Assembly (NCBI GenBank): GCA_943370175.1
Contig: CALRPU020000011.1
Coordinates: 1 to 64,000, forward strand
Length of the DNA: 64,000 nt
Source of the DNA: Ideonella_A intermedia_A
Lineage (GTDB): Bacteria; Pseudomonadota; Gammaproteobacteria; Burkholderiales; Burkholderiaceae_C
Direction: 5' to 3'
Shown: piece by piece, positions 1 through 8,151 of the stretch
Layout: each line of letters begins with the position of its first letter
How positions within the stretch are numbered: the stretch's first letter is position 1
Notes under the pieces: generated by a model
Databases searched by the model: none
What the model was told of the DNA's origin: nothing
What the model saw: the letters and a program-made list of their open reading frames with translations, nothing else
Program-made: the position numbers and the translations under genes

Positions 1-98
1 ATGGCTGCCCACAGCGACGGGTAGTCGGCTCGGTGCTCCTGCACCATGCGTACGGCACGCTCGCGGACTTCCGGGGAGAACTTCGGTGACTTGTTCAT
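1..98 (-). CDS. IS3-family transposase OrfA, N-terminal fragment
   Basis: Thirty-two codons are visible from an ATG at 98, running off the left edge. The protein begins MNKSPKFSPEVRERAVRMV and continues with a YPSLWAA segment. This is the usual start of the helix-turn-helix OrfA protein of IS3-family elements (IS51/IS511-like group), which binds the element ends and is joined to OrfB by frameshifting. An in-frame relative is present at 24357-25198. Whether this copy is intact cannot be judged from the window. Confidence 0.75.
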   Translation of the reverse strand, partial: MNKSPKFSPEVRERAVRMVQEHRADYPSLWAA

Positions 99-148
99 GG
101 CTCCATCTTCTCAAGAGTTGGAGCCTCCTCAAAATCCGGGGCGGTTCA
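1..148 (-). mobile_element. 5' end of an IS3-family insertion sequence (cut by window edge)
   Basis: On the minus strand the element opens with TGAACCGCCCCGG and a GC-rich end, followed by the start of an orfA reading frame. The last base of the end (148) is followed directly by the remaining 21 nt of a CRISPR repeat. The same layout (TGAA... end, GAGGAGGCTC motif, orfA about 50 nt inside) occurs in the decayed copy ending at 25198, which supports the assignment. The rest of the element, its other inverted repeat and any target duplication lie left of the window. Confidence 0.8.
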
Positions 149-2033
149 ACCGCGTGGGTGGCTTAGAGGACTGGAGAACTTGATGAACGCATCCGTTCAA
201 GGTTCGCCACCGCGTGGGTGGCTTAGAGGGCATGGCGTTGCTGCGGTAACCCTCGGTCACGGTTCGCCACCGCGTGGGTGGCTTAGAGGAAGGTGCGGCA
301 GGCACTGCTCCATCAGCCGGTGTTCGCCACCGCGTGGGTGGCTTAGAGGACCCCTCCCCGCCAGCAGGTGCAGCGAGCAAAGTTCGCCACCGCGTGGGTG
401 GCTTAGAGGTCCGACATGAATCTGCAGCAGCAGATCGAAGTGTTCGCCACCGCGTGGGTGGCTTAGAGGATTTGGTCTTGCCGACAATACAACCAACCAT
501 GGTTCGCCACCGCGTGGGTGGCTTAGAGGTTGCGTAGACAGTAGCAGCGCTAGCCCCTTGAGTTCGCCACCGCGTGGGTGGCTTAGAGGGGCGTGGAGAA
601 AGGCGTCGACCGCGAGCACATGTTCGCCACCGCGTGGGTGGCTTAGAGGACCCGCTGGTGAGAGCGCGTCAGAAAGTCAAAGTTCGCCACCGCGTGGGTG
701 GCTTAGAGGGAAGACATCCTGGGCACGGTCTCGGCGATCCCGTTCGCCACCGCGTGGGTGGCTTAGAGGGTCGTCGGTGGGTGGCGGTGGCGGTGGGCCC
801 TGTTCGCCACCACGTGGGTGGCTTAGAGGTCGATGGACGCACCCGTGGCGTCCTTGAGGTCGTTCGCCACCGCGTGGGTGGCTTAGAGGTGCACCAAGGT
901 TGGCGAGATCAGCGCGAACTCGTTCGCCACCGCGTGGGTGGCTTAGAGGACACAGGGCCTCGAATTCCTTGCGCAGCGCCTTGTTCGCCACCGCGTGGGT
1001 GGCTTAGAGGGTCAAACACCACGGACTGATACGCGCCGACGCGTTCGCCACCGCGTGGGTGGCTTAGAGGTTCCCCGCCCCCTGAGACGGGTAAGTCCTC
1101 GGTGTTCGCCACCGCGTGGGTGGCTTAGAGGCTGCCGGCCACGCATGGCTCTTACGGCGACCAAGTTCGCCACCGCGTGGGTGGCTTAGAGGGTTGACGA
1201 ACTGGCGCAACAGCTCAGAGTTGTGTTCGCCACCGCGTGGGTGGCTTAGAGGTTCCGGCGTCTCCGGCACCTGGCGCACGATCAGTTCGCCACCGCGTGG
1301 GTGGCTTAGAGGGCCGGCGTAAGGCTCGCGCCAGAGGTGAAAGGGTTCGCCACCGCGTGGGTGGCTTAGAGGGACCCACCGGCACCGGCCGCGTACATCA
1401 CGCCGTTCGCCACCGCGTGGGTGGCTTAGAGGATCAACGGCCCCGGCGAGGGGCAAACCAACCCCGTTCGCCACCGCGTGGGTGGCTTAGAGGATGTTGC
1501 CGTTGACCATCTTGATCGTGTCAATGTTCGCCACCGCGTGGGTGGCTTAGAGGAGCATCATGGTGGCGTAGGTGTGGCGCAGATTGTTCGCCACCGCGTG
1601 GGTGGCTTAGAGGGAAAGAAGCAGAAGCAGCTCATCGCCTACCTGGTTCGCCACCGCGTGGGTGGCTTAGAGGACGCAGTACGAATCACGGTGGGTAGTC
1701 GTCATGTTCGCCACCGCGTGGGTGGCTTAGAGGAACCGCAACTGGACCGCCTACAGCCCCGAGTCGTTCGCCACCGCGTGGGTGGCTTAGAGGATCGGCC
1801 AGCTTGCGCAAGGCATCGGCCTGGTGTTCGCCACCGCGTGGGTGGCTTAGAGGGCCGTGGTGCTGGTGTCGCTGGCTGCGGCGGCGTTCGCCACCGCGTG
1901 GGTGGCTTAGAGGTTGCCTTCGCCGGGCCCCGCAAACGCCGGCGCGTTCGCCACCGCGCGGGTGGCTTAGAGGGTCATCGGCGACGGTGCGACGGTGGTG
2001 GTGGCGTTCGCCACCTCGTGAGTGGCTTGGAGG
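149..2033 (+). CRISPR. Type I-F CRISPR array, 32 repeats and 31 spacers, leader end disrupted
   Basis: Repeats are 28 nt, starting GTTCGCCACC and ending GGTGGCTTAGAGG, with inverted arms GCCACC/GGTGGC around a 5-nt loop. Size, GTTC start and hairpin match the type I-F (Cas6f/Csy4-processed) repeat class. Repeats start at about 60-nt steps from 202 to 2006. Spacers are 32 nt except four of 33 nt (950-982, 1071-1103, 1132-1164, 1433-1465). The first repeat keeps only its last 21 nt (149-169) because an IS is inserted in it. Variants: one change in the repeat at 802, one in that at 1946, and three in the last repeat (2006-2033), which marks the distal end and places the leader to the left. No cas gene is visible anywhere in the window. 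Spacers appear unique, as expected for an adaptive array. Confidence 0.97.
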
Positions 2034-2183
2034 GACGTGCGGCTCTACCCGCACCGGCCGCAAGTGTCGATCCGACCCTACGAGCGCGTGGCCTCGGCGA
2101 GTGCCCCCGGCTTGCAGTGGGTGGTGACCGCCACGCCCGTGCACGCCGCCGAGGCCAGGCACATCCTCAGCCGCCTGGACTGA
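2022..2183 (+). pseudogene. C-terminal remnant of an unidentified protein gene
   Basis: Directly after the terminal repeat an open frame with typical high-GC codon use runs 50 codons to a TGA at 2181-2183, including the segments YPHRPQVSIRPYERVAS, LQWVVTATP and EARHILSRLD. Upstream the frame runs into the last repeat and meets a stop at 2019-2021, and no start codon or ribosome site is present. I read it as the 3' end of a gene interrupted or displaced by the array. The family is not recognised. It could be chance, but the codon bias argues against that. Confidence 0.4.
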
Positions 2184-2194
2184 GCGCCGAACGC

Positions 2195-2608
2195 TCAGCG
2201 CGGCCGGCGGGCGATGAAATCGATCTCGACGCGCGCGCCGCGCGCCAGCCCGGTCACCCCCACGCAGGTGCGCGCGGGCATGCGGCCGGGCTGGAAGTGG
2301 CTGGCGTACACCGCGTTCATGGCGTGGTAGTCCTCGTCGAAATGGCGCAGGAATACCCTGGCCGAGACGACGTGCTCAAGGCCCAGGCCGATGCCCCGCA
2401 GCACCTGCCCGAGGTTGGCGAACACCTGGCGGGTCTGGGCCTCGATGCCCTCGGGGTATGGAGAGTCGTTGGCCGTGCCGCTGAACGGCATCTGGCCCGT
2501 CACGAAGACCCAGCCGTCTTGCTCGACGGCGTGGCTGAACGGCGCCACCGGGTCGGGCGCGCCGCCCACCATGTGGAAGAAGGGCCCGGTCGCGCCGACG
2601 GTGGTCAT
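2195..2608 (-). CDS. RidA/YjgF family protein
   Basis: A 137-residue protein, the normal size for the RidA (YjgF/YER057c/UK114) family. These small trimeric enzymes hydrolyse reactive enamine/imine intermediates. The family shape is visible: a FSHAVEQDGWVFVTGQMPF segment near residues 24-42, then QVFANLGQVL, and an ARVEIDFIA end. Its ATG shares one base with the stop of the upstream dehydrogenase (TGATG), so the two genes are translationally coupled. Coupling to an alcohol dehydrogenase suggests a role in the same small-molecule catabolic step, which is an inference. The usual family arginine cannot be placed with confidence. Confidence 0.85.
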   Translation of the reverse strand: MTTVGATGPFFHMVGGAPDPVAPFSHAVEQDGWVFVTGQMPFSGTANDSPYPEGIEAQTRQVFANLGQVLRGIGLGLEHVVSARVFLRHFDEDYHAMNAVYASHFQPGRMPARTCVGVTGLARGARVEIDFIARRPR

Positions 2609-3756
2609 CACAGCGCCTCGTGCAGCATGGCGCGGTAATCGTCGCGGGTGGCGATGCGCGGGTTGGTCTTGTGGCAGTGGTCGGCCATTGCGCCGTCGAT
2701 GACCCGGTCGAACAGGTCGGGCGTCACGCCCATGGCCGCGAGGCCGCTGGGCAGGCCCAGCCGGGCGTTCATCGCGGTGATGGCCTCGGCGACCTCGGTG
2801 CCGCGGGCGTCGCAGCCTGGCAGGCCCATGGCCAGCGCCATGCGCTGCAGCCGGCGGTCGCGTTGCATCGATTCGGCCCCGGCGTTGAAGCGCACCACCG
2901 CGGGCAGGAACATCGCATTCAGCGTGCCGTGGTGCAGCCGCGGGTCCACGCCGCCGAGGCTGTGGCTGAGCGAGTGCACGCAGCCCAGGCCCTTCTGGAA
3001 GGCCATCGCGCCTTGCATGCTGGCGCTCATCATGGCCCAGCGGGCGTCGCGGTCGCTGCCGTCGCGCGTGGCGCGTTCGATGTGGGCCCAGCCGCGTTCC
3101 AGGCCGTCCAGCCCGATGCCGTCGGCCGGCGGGTTGATGGCCGGGGCCATGAAGGTTTCCAGGCAATGGGCGATGGCGTCCATGCCGGTGGCCGCGGTCA
3201 GCATCGGCGGCAGGCCCAGCGTCAACTCGGGGTCGCAGATGGCGGTCTTGGGCACCAGGTGCCAGCTGTGAAAGCCGAGCTTGCGGCCGTCGTCGACGAT
3301 GACGATCGCGCCGCGCGCCACCTCGCTGCCGGTGCCCGCTGTGGTCGGCACGGCAATCAGCGGGGCCACGGCCTCGGTGATCTTCGGGCTGCCGCCTTCG
3401 ATGGTGGCGTAGGTCTTCAGTGGGCCGGGGTGGGTGGCGGCGATGGCCACGCCCTTGGCCAGGTCGATGCTCGAGCCGCCGCCCACCGCCACCAGGCCGT
3501 CGCAGCCTTGCGCGGTGTAGACCGCCGCGGCCGCGCGCACCGCGGCTTCGGTGGGGTTGGACGGGGTCTGGTCGAAGACGGCGTGGGGCAGGTCGCCCAG
3601 CGCGGCCAGGGCCTGGGCCAGCACGCCCGCGGCGCGCACGCCCGCGTCGGTGACCACCAGAGGCCGGCGGATGCCGGCCTTCTCGCATTCCTGCGGCAGC
3701 AGCGCCACCGCGCCGAAATCGATCTGGACCTGGGTGATGTAGTAGATGAGTGCCAT
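2608..3756 (-). CDS. Iron-containing alcohol dehydrogenase
   Basis: A 382-residue protein of the group III (Fe-ADH) family, NAD(P)-dependent oxidoreductases acting on alcohols or aldehydes in the cytosol. The nucleotide-binding GGGSSIDLAKG segment is near residue 90, and the metal-site region carries CVHSLSHSLGGVDPRLHHG, matching the family HxxAHxxGxxxxxPHG signature with small changes. PTTAGTGSE near residue 140 is also typical. The ATG at 3756 has GGAG about 10 nt upstream. The gene is first of a two-gene unit with ridA. Substrate cannot be deduced; maleylacetate reductases and propanediol or 4-hydroxybutyrate dehydrogenases belong to the same fold. Confidence 0.92.
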   Translation of the reverse strand: MALIYYITQVQIDFGAVALLPQECEKAGIRRPLVVTDAGVRAAGVLAQALAALGDLPHAVFDQTPSNPTEAAVRAAAAVYTAQGCDGLVAVGGGSSIDLAKGVAIAATHPGPLKTYATIEGGSPKITEAVAPLIAVPTTAGTGSEVARGAIVIVDDGRKLGFHSWHLVPKTAICDPELTLGLPPMLTAATGMDAIAHCLETFMAPAINPPADGIGLDGLERGWAHIERATRDGSDRDARWAMMSASMQGAMAFQKGLGCVHSLSHSLGGVDPRLHHGTLNAMFLPAVVRFNAGAESMQRDRRLQRMALAMGLPGCDARGTEVAEAITAMNARLGLPSGLAAMGVTPDLFDRVIDGAMADHCHKTNPRIATRDDYRAMLHEAL

Positions 3757-3864
3757 GGGCGTGTCTCCGTCGTCGGGTCGTGTGCGGCCGGGGCGCCCGG
3801 TGCGGACGGGGTCAGGCCGTATGCTTGCGTCGATGTTACCGGCCCCTTGTTCCGCTCACCGCCC

Positions 3865-4875
3865 ATGCCGCTGCCTGACCTGTTGACGCCCGCCATGGCG
3901 GGGGTGCTCGAGCGCATTCGCCGCGCCAACCGCCCGCCGTTTCACACCCTGAGCGTGGCGGACGCGCGGGCCGCGTACCTCGCCGGCGCCGAGGTGCTGG
4001 ACCTGCCCCGCGCCCCGCTGGCCCGTGTCGAAAACGTGTCGCTGCCCGGCGGCGACGGCGCACCCCGGCCAGCGCGCCTGTACGCTGCGCGCGCGGCCAA
4101 CGCCGGCCCGGCGCTGCCGGTGGTGCTGTACTTTCACGGCGGCGGCTTCACCATCGGCGGGCTGGAAACGCACGACAGCCTGTGCCGCCAGATCGCTCTG
4201 CGAAGCGGTGCGGCCGTGCTGGCCCTCGACTACCGGCTGGCGCCCGAGCACCGCTTTCCGGCGGCGGTCGACGACACCTGGGCCGCCTTGCACTGGCTGG
4301 CCGCGCAGGCCCACCCCTTGGGGCTGGACGCCACGCGCTGCGCGGTGGCGGGCGACAGCGCCGGCGGCACTTTGGCGGCGGTGGCCGCGCTGCACGCCCG
4401 CGACCGCGGCCTGCGCTTGAGTGCCCAGGTGCTGATCACGCCCGGCACCACCGCCCATGCCGACACGCCGTCGCACCGTCGCTTCGCCGAGGGCCACCTG
4501 CTCGACGCGCAGACCATCGCCTGGTTCTTCGACCACGCCATCGACCGCGCCGATCGCCGCGACTGGCGCTTCGCCCCGCTGGAGGCCGACGACCTGGACG
4601 GCTTGGCGCCAGCCTGCGTCGTGCTGGCTGAGTGCGACCCGCTGGTCGACGAAGGCCTGGCCTACGCCGACCGCTTGCGCGCCGCCGGCGTGCCCGTGGC
4701 GCTGGAGCTGTGCCGCGGCCTGACCCACGACTTCATCAAGATGGGCCGGGTGCTGCCCGAGGCCGCCTTGGCCCAGCAGTTCATCGGCGACTTCCTGCGC
4801 GAGCACCTGCTGCCGGTCGGTGACCGCGCGGCCCCCGCCCCACAGCCTGGCGCCTTGGGCGCCACCGACTCATGA
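3865..4875 (+). CDS. Alpha/beta hydrolase, hormone-sensitive lipase family
   Basis: A 336-residue esterase/lipase of the HSL (family IV) group. It has the oxyanion motif HGGGF near residue 92, the nucleophile elbow GDSAGG near residue 163, an Asp in the AECDPLVDEG segment and a His in LTHDF near the end, giving a complete Ser-Asp-His triad. No signal peptide is seen, so it is probably cytosolic. An open frame continues upstream to 2620 antisense to the dehydrogenase, but that part is a shadow; the ATG at 3865 starts the family-like sequence. The stop overlaps the start of the following thioesterase-GNAT gene by 4 nt (ATGA), suggesting a two-gene operon acting on ester or thioester substrates. 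Confidence 0.92.
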   Translation: MPLPDLLTPAMAGVLERIRRANRPPFHTLSVADARAAYLAGAEVLDLPRAPLARVENVSLPGGDGAPRPARLYAARAANAGPALPVVLYFHGGGFTIGGLETHDSLCRQIALRSGAAVLALDYRLAPEHRFPAAVDDTWAALHWLAAQAHPLGLDATRCAVAGDSAGGTLAAVAALHARDRGLRLSAQVLITPGTTAHADTPSHRRFAEGHLLDAQTIAWFFDHAIDRADRRDWRFAPLEADDLDGLAPACVVLAECDPLVDEGLAYADRLRAAGVPVALELCRGLTHDFIKMGRVLPEAALAQQFIGDFLREHLLPVGDRAAPAPQPGALGATDS

Positions 4876-5732
4876 AACGCCACGAATTTCGCTTCTTCGA
4901 ACGCCTGCGCGTGCGCTGGTCGGAAATCGACGCCCAGCAGATCGTCTTCAATGGCCACTACCTGATGTACGTCGACACCGCCGTGGCCGGCTACTGGCGC
5001 GCCATGGCGATGCCCTACCACGACACCATGGCCAGCCTGTCCGGCGACCTGTACGTGCGCCGCGCCACGCTGGACTACCACGCCTCGGCGCGCTACGACG
5101 ACCTGCTTGACATCGGCATGCGCTGCGCCCGCATCGGCAATTCGTCGATGCAGTTCCAGGCCGCGGTGTTTCGCCAGGACCAGCTGCTGGTGACGGCGGA
5201 GGTCGTGTACGTCTTTGCCAACCCCGCGACGCAAAGCGCGCAACCGGTGCCAGCGGCCTTGCGCGCGGCCTTGGACGCGTTCGAGGCCGGCGAGCCCATG
5301 GTGCAGGTCCGGTGCGGTGAGTGGGCCGCGCTCGGCGATGGCGCGCGGGCCGTGCGCACCGCGGTGTTCATCGACGAGCAGCGCATCCCCGCCGACATGG
5401 AATGGGACGCCGACGACGCCACGGCCGTGCACGCGGTGGCGCTGAACCGCTTCCATGCGCCGGTGGCCACCGGCCGCCTGCTGCAGCCCGAGCCGGGCGT
5501 GGCCCAGATCGGCCGCATGGCGGTGCACCAGGCGGTGCGCGGCACCCGCGTGGGCCGGCAGGTGCTCGACGCCTTGATGGACGCGGCCCGCGCCCGGGGC
5601 GACCGCGAGGTGCGCTTGAACGCGCAGACCTCGGCCCAGGCGTTCTACGCGCGTGCTGGCTTCGCACCGCACGGCGAGGTGTTCGACGAGGCCGGCATCC
5701 CGCACGTGGCGATGCGCCGAACGCTGGCTTGA
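4872..5732 (+). CDS. Fusion of YbgC/FadM-type acyl-CoA thioesterase and GNAT acetyltransferase
   Basis: A 286-residue two-domain protein. Residues 1 to about 135 are a hot-dog fold 4-hydroxybenzoyl-CoA-thioesterase-like domain, with VRWSEIDAQQIVFNGHYLMY including the catalytic-type Asp, and LDYHASARYDD. Residues about 145-286 are a GNAT acyltransferase of the ElaA-like type, with RTAVFIDEQRIP, the acetyl-CoA-binding stretch RMAVHQAVRGTRVGRQVL and AQAFYARAGF. It starts within the stop of the upstream hydrolase (ATGA). Thioester cleavage by the first half is well supported by family, while the acceptor of the second half is unknown. The next gene is convergent, with only 5 nt between stops. Confidence 0.88.
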   Translation: MKRHEFRFFERLRVRWSEIDAQQIVFNGHYLMYVDTAVAGYWRAMAMPYHDTMASLSGDLYVRRATLDYHASARYDDLLDIGMRCARIGNSSMQFQAAVFRQDQLLVTAEVVYVFANPATQSAQPVPAALRAALDAFEAGEPMVQVRCGEWAALGDGARAVRTAVFIDEQRIPADMEWDADDATAVHAVALNRFHAPVATGRLLQPEPGVAQIGRMAVHQAVRGTRVGRQVLDALMDAARARGDREVRLNAQTSAQAFYARAGFAPHGEVFDEAGIPHVAMRRTLA

Positions 5733-5737
5733 GGCGA

Positions 5738-6700
5738 TCAGCCCGGGCGGTGCGTGGGCTTCAACAGGCTGCGCACGCGGGTGCGCTTGCGGGCGCCGCC
5801 GGTCGCCGCGGCGTCGGCGCTGCTTTGCAGCACGATGTCGCGCACGGGCTCCTGCAAGGTGGGGTCGTCGCTGCCCGCCTCGGGGTCCAGGTGGTAGCGC
5901 GGCGGCCAGTTTTTCAGCGTGGCCCGGCGCAGCAGCGCCACGCCGCCGCCGGGGCTGAAGGTGCGTTCCAGCACATGAGTGACCACGTTGCGGTTCACGC
6001 GTTCGGCGATCACCAGCGTGGAGCACCGGGTGCCGTACTGGCCGTCGTCGGTGCGGATGAAGGCGGACGACAGCACCCGCTCCATCGCCATCGGGATGCC
6101 GGTGCCGGGCAGTGCGTGGTCGGGCGCCTGCTCGCGCCGGGCCAGCGCGGCGAACAGCGCCAGCGACAGGTCGTCCACCGAGGCCGTGCTGCGGATGGCG
6201 TCCATCAGCGCGTGCTTCAGCTCCACCACCTTCGGCCAGGGCGTGTCGAGCTGGGCGTTGGACATGCCATACAGGCCGCGCTCCAGCCGCTTGGGGAATG
6301 GCGCGCGGTTGGACACCCAGTAGCACTCGCCCATCCGGAAATCGGCCATCACCAGGTTGAAGCCGTTGTGACCCGACAGCGCGGTGCGCATCCAGAAGCG
6401 GTCGGGCGGCTCGCGCCCGGCCAACCATTCGGGAACGATGCGCCCGCGCGAGGGCGCCTCGGGGTCGTTGCGGCTGGGGTCGCGCACGTTGGTCAGCAGG
6501 GCCAGGCGCCCGGCGGTGGTCATGCCCAGCCAGGTGCCGCCGGCCGACAGGTCGCGGCCGCCCAGGATGGCCGGGCCGCCAGTCTCGGGCGTCCACCAGC
6601 CCAGCCGCCCGGCCGGCCGGGCGAAATACTCGTCCCGGTTGGTCGCGATCACCAGAGGAAACCGCCGGTCCTGGTCGATGGCCAGCGCGACTAGGCACAT
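5738..6700 (-). CDS. NRDE family (TANGO2-like) protein
   Basis: A 320-residue protein starting MCLVALAIDQDRRFPLVIA followed by the name-giving NRDE motif at about residues 20-23. This is the hallmark of the NRDE/Ser-Thr-rich T10/TANGO2 family, and the N-terminal Cys2 suggests an N-terminal-nucleophile-hydrolase-like fold. Cellular function is unsettled; the eukaryotic relative has been linked to heme and lipid handling. The gene's ATG overlaps the stop of the DUF4936 gene (10-nt overlap), so the two are co-transcribed on the minus strand. No signal peptide is seen. Confidence 0.88.
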   Translation of the reverse strand: MCLVALAIDQDRRFPLVIATNRDEYFARPAGRLGWWTPETGGPAILGGRDLSAGGTWLGMTTAGRLALLTNVRDPSRNDPEAPSRGRIVPEWLAGREPPDRFWMRTALSGHNGFNLVMADFRMGECYWVSNRAPFPKRLERGLYGMSNAQLDTPWPKVVELKHALMDAIRSTASVDDLSLALFAALARREQAPDHALPGTGIPMAMERVLSSAFIRTDDGQYGTRCSTLVIAERVNRNVVTHVLERTFSPGGGVALLRRATLKNWPPRYHLDPEAGSDDPTLQEPVRDIVLQSSADAAATGGARKRTRVRSLLKPTHRPG

Positions 6701-6996
6701 GCCTGAAACACCTCGGTGTGGCGGGGCGTCTTGAGCCAGGGCTGCAAGGCGCGCGCGCGCTCATCGATGGCGGCGCGCAGGGCGGCGTCCACGCCGCCGG
6801 GGTGCGTGGGGGTGGTCTCGCGTGCGTACAGCTCCATCACGGTGACGACGCCGTCGCTCGACCCGGGGCGGCGCAGCAGCCGCGCCTGCAGCCCGGGGTG
6901 GTCGGCCCGCAGCGCCTGATGAAGGGCGTCGACCGCGGTGCGCACGGCGTCAACGTCGGCCTCGGCCACTTTGTAATAGACGAACACTTCTTGCAT
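6691..6996 (-). CDS. DUF4936 family protein
   Basis: A 101-residue protein beginning MQEVFVYYKVAEADVDAVR with a later ELYARE segment. Size, start and gene neighbourhood match the DUF4936 family of beta-proteobacteria, which has a ferredoxin-like, stress-responsive A/B-barrel type look and no assigned function. The ATG at 6996 was chosen because the preceding frame to 7188 is low-complexity and proline-rich with no ribosome site. It overlaps the next gene (NRDE) and lies downstream of ygfZ on the same strand, so the three probably form one operon. Confidence 0.8.
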   Translation of the reverse strand: MQEVFVYYKVAEADVDAVRTAVDALHQALRADHPGLQARLLRRPGSSDGVVTVMELYARETTPTHPGGVDAALRAAIDERARALQPWLKTPRHTEVFQACA

Positions 6997-7105
6997 GGCA
7001 GGCGAGACGGCAGGGATCAGGGCAGGGCAGAGGGCGGTGTGGCGGGGCCATCGGGCGCCCAACGCGGGGGCCAAGGCGGGCCCGATCGGGCGGGGCCCAG
7101 GGGCG

Positions 7106-8086
7106 TCAGGCCGGTGCGGGCGAGTCGGTGTCGGCGGGCAGGGCGTAGGGCAGGTCGGCGCGGTGCAGCGCGGGGCCGTCGGCGGCACCCAGGCGCAGGG
7201 GGCCGGCGCCCAGGGCGCTCAGCTTCACTTCCACCAGGGCCTCGCTGCCGCCGTCGGCGCGCCGGGCCACGTTGACCACCTCGCCCGCCGGTTGCGCGGG
7301 GTCGTCGGCGGCAAACACCTCATCGGCGACCCGCAGGCCCGCGTCGGTGACAAAGCGCGCCATGCGGCGCTTCACCGTGCCGCGGTACTGGCTGCGCGCC
7401 ACCACCTCCTGGCCCGGGTAGCAGCCTTTGCGAAAGTCCACGCCGCCAATCAGCTCGTAATTGAGCATCTGCGGCACGAAATGGTCGACGCTGGCCGCTT
7501 CAATCAGCGGCACGCCGGCACGCACTTCGAGCAGCCGCCACAGGTCCAGGCTCACCGGCGCGGCCGGCGCGGCGTGGCCGGGCACCGGCGCGTCGGGTGC
7601 CGCCACCCAGACCGCGCGGGCCAGGCCCTGCACCGCCGGCAAGGCCAGCAGGCTGCCGCCATCGACCGAGCGGTGTTGCCAGGTGGCGCTGTCGAGCAGA
7701 CCGGCCGCGCGCCGGGCCGCGGTGGCGGCCTCGCCGATCAGCCCGAGGGCACGGCATTCGTCGCCCAGGGCCGTCAGCTTGCAACGGGCGCGCAGCACGA
7801 ACATCGACAGGCGCTTGACGATGGCGGGCAGCACGCTGGCGTGGCAGGCCAGCAGCAGGTCGGGCGACATGGGCGACCAGACCGTGAAGCTCGCCTGCAG
7901 GCGACCCTTGGCCGAACAGAAGCCCGCCAGGCGCACCGTGTCGGCGCCGAGGTGGGTGATGTCGTTGGTCAGCTGGCTGTGCAGGAAGCTCGCCGCGTCG
8001 GGTCCGCTGGCGCGCATCAGGCCCCAGTGGTCCAGGGCCACGGCGCCACTGGGCGCGGGCGAGGGCAGGGCGTCAAGGTGGTGCAT
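7106..8086 (-). CDS. ygfZ: YgfZ/GcvT folate-binding protein
   Basis: A 326-residue protein with the diagnostic KGCYPGQE motif of YgfZ (Iba57-type), about two thirds along, plus SQYRGTVKRRMARF just after. YgfZ is a tetrahydrofolate-binding protein related to the T protein of glycine cleavage and helps maturation or repair of certain iron-sulfur enzymes. The N-terminal part (DAASFLHSQLTNDI) is also family-typical. An alternative ATG three codons upstream (8095) is possible. The gene is divergent from mltG, an arrangement common in beta-proteobacteria, with a 65-nt shared promoter region. Confidence 0.93.
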   Translation of the reverse strand: MHHLDALPSPAPSGAVALDHWGLMRASGPDAASFLHSQLTNDITHLGADTVRLAGFCSAKGRLQASFTVWSPMSPDLLLACHASVLPAIVKRLSMFVLRARCKLTALGDECRALGLIGEAATAARRAAGLLDSATWQHRSVDGGSLLALPAVQGLARAVWVAAPDAPVPGHAAPAAPVSLDLWRLLEVRAGVPLIEAASVDHFVPQMLNYELIGGVDFRKGCYPGQEVVARSQYRGTVKRRMARFVTDAGLRVADEVFAADDPAQPAGEVVNVARRADGGSEALVEVKLSALGAGPLRLGAADGPALHRADLPYALPADTDSPAPA

Positions 8087-8151
8087 GGGCGCCATTATGA
8101 TCAGCGCCCACCCGTTTGCCTTGCCCTGCCGACCGACCGTGCCGTGCCGCC

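Noticed and set aside
129..2638. Long open frames encoding repeated MGGLE, SPPRGWLRG or PLSHPRGGE peptides
   Set aside because: These are translations of the CRISPR repeats in various frames (60-nt period keeps frames open); no start sites or coding bias.
2620..3864. Upstream extension of the HSL hydrolase frame
   Set aside because: It lies antisense to the iron alcohol dehydrogenase gene, with the codon bias of its complement; the ATG at 3865 starts family-like sequence.
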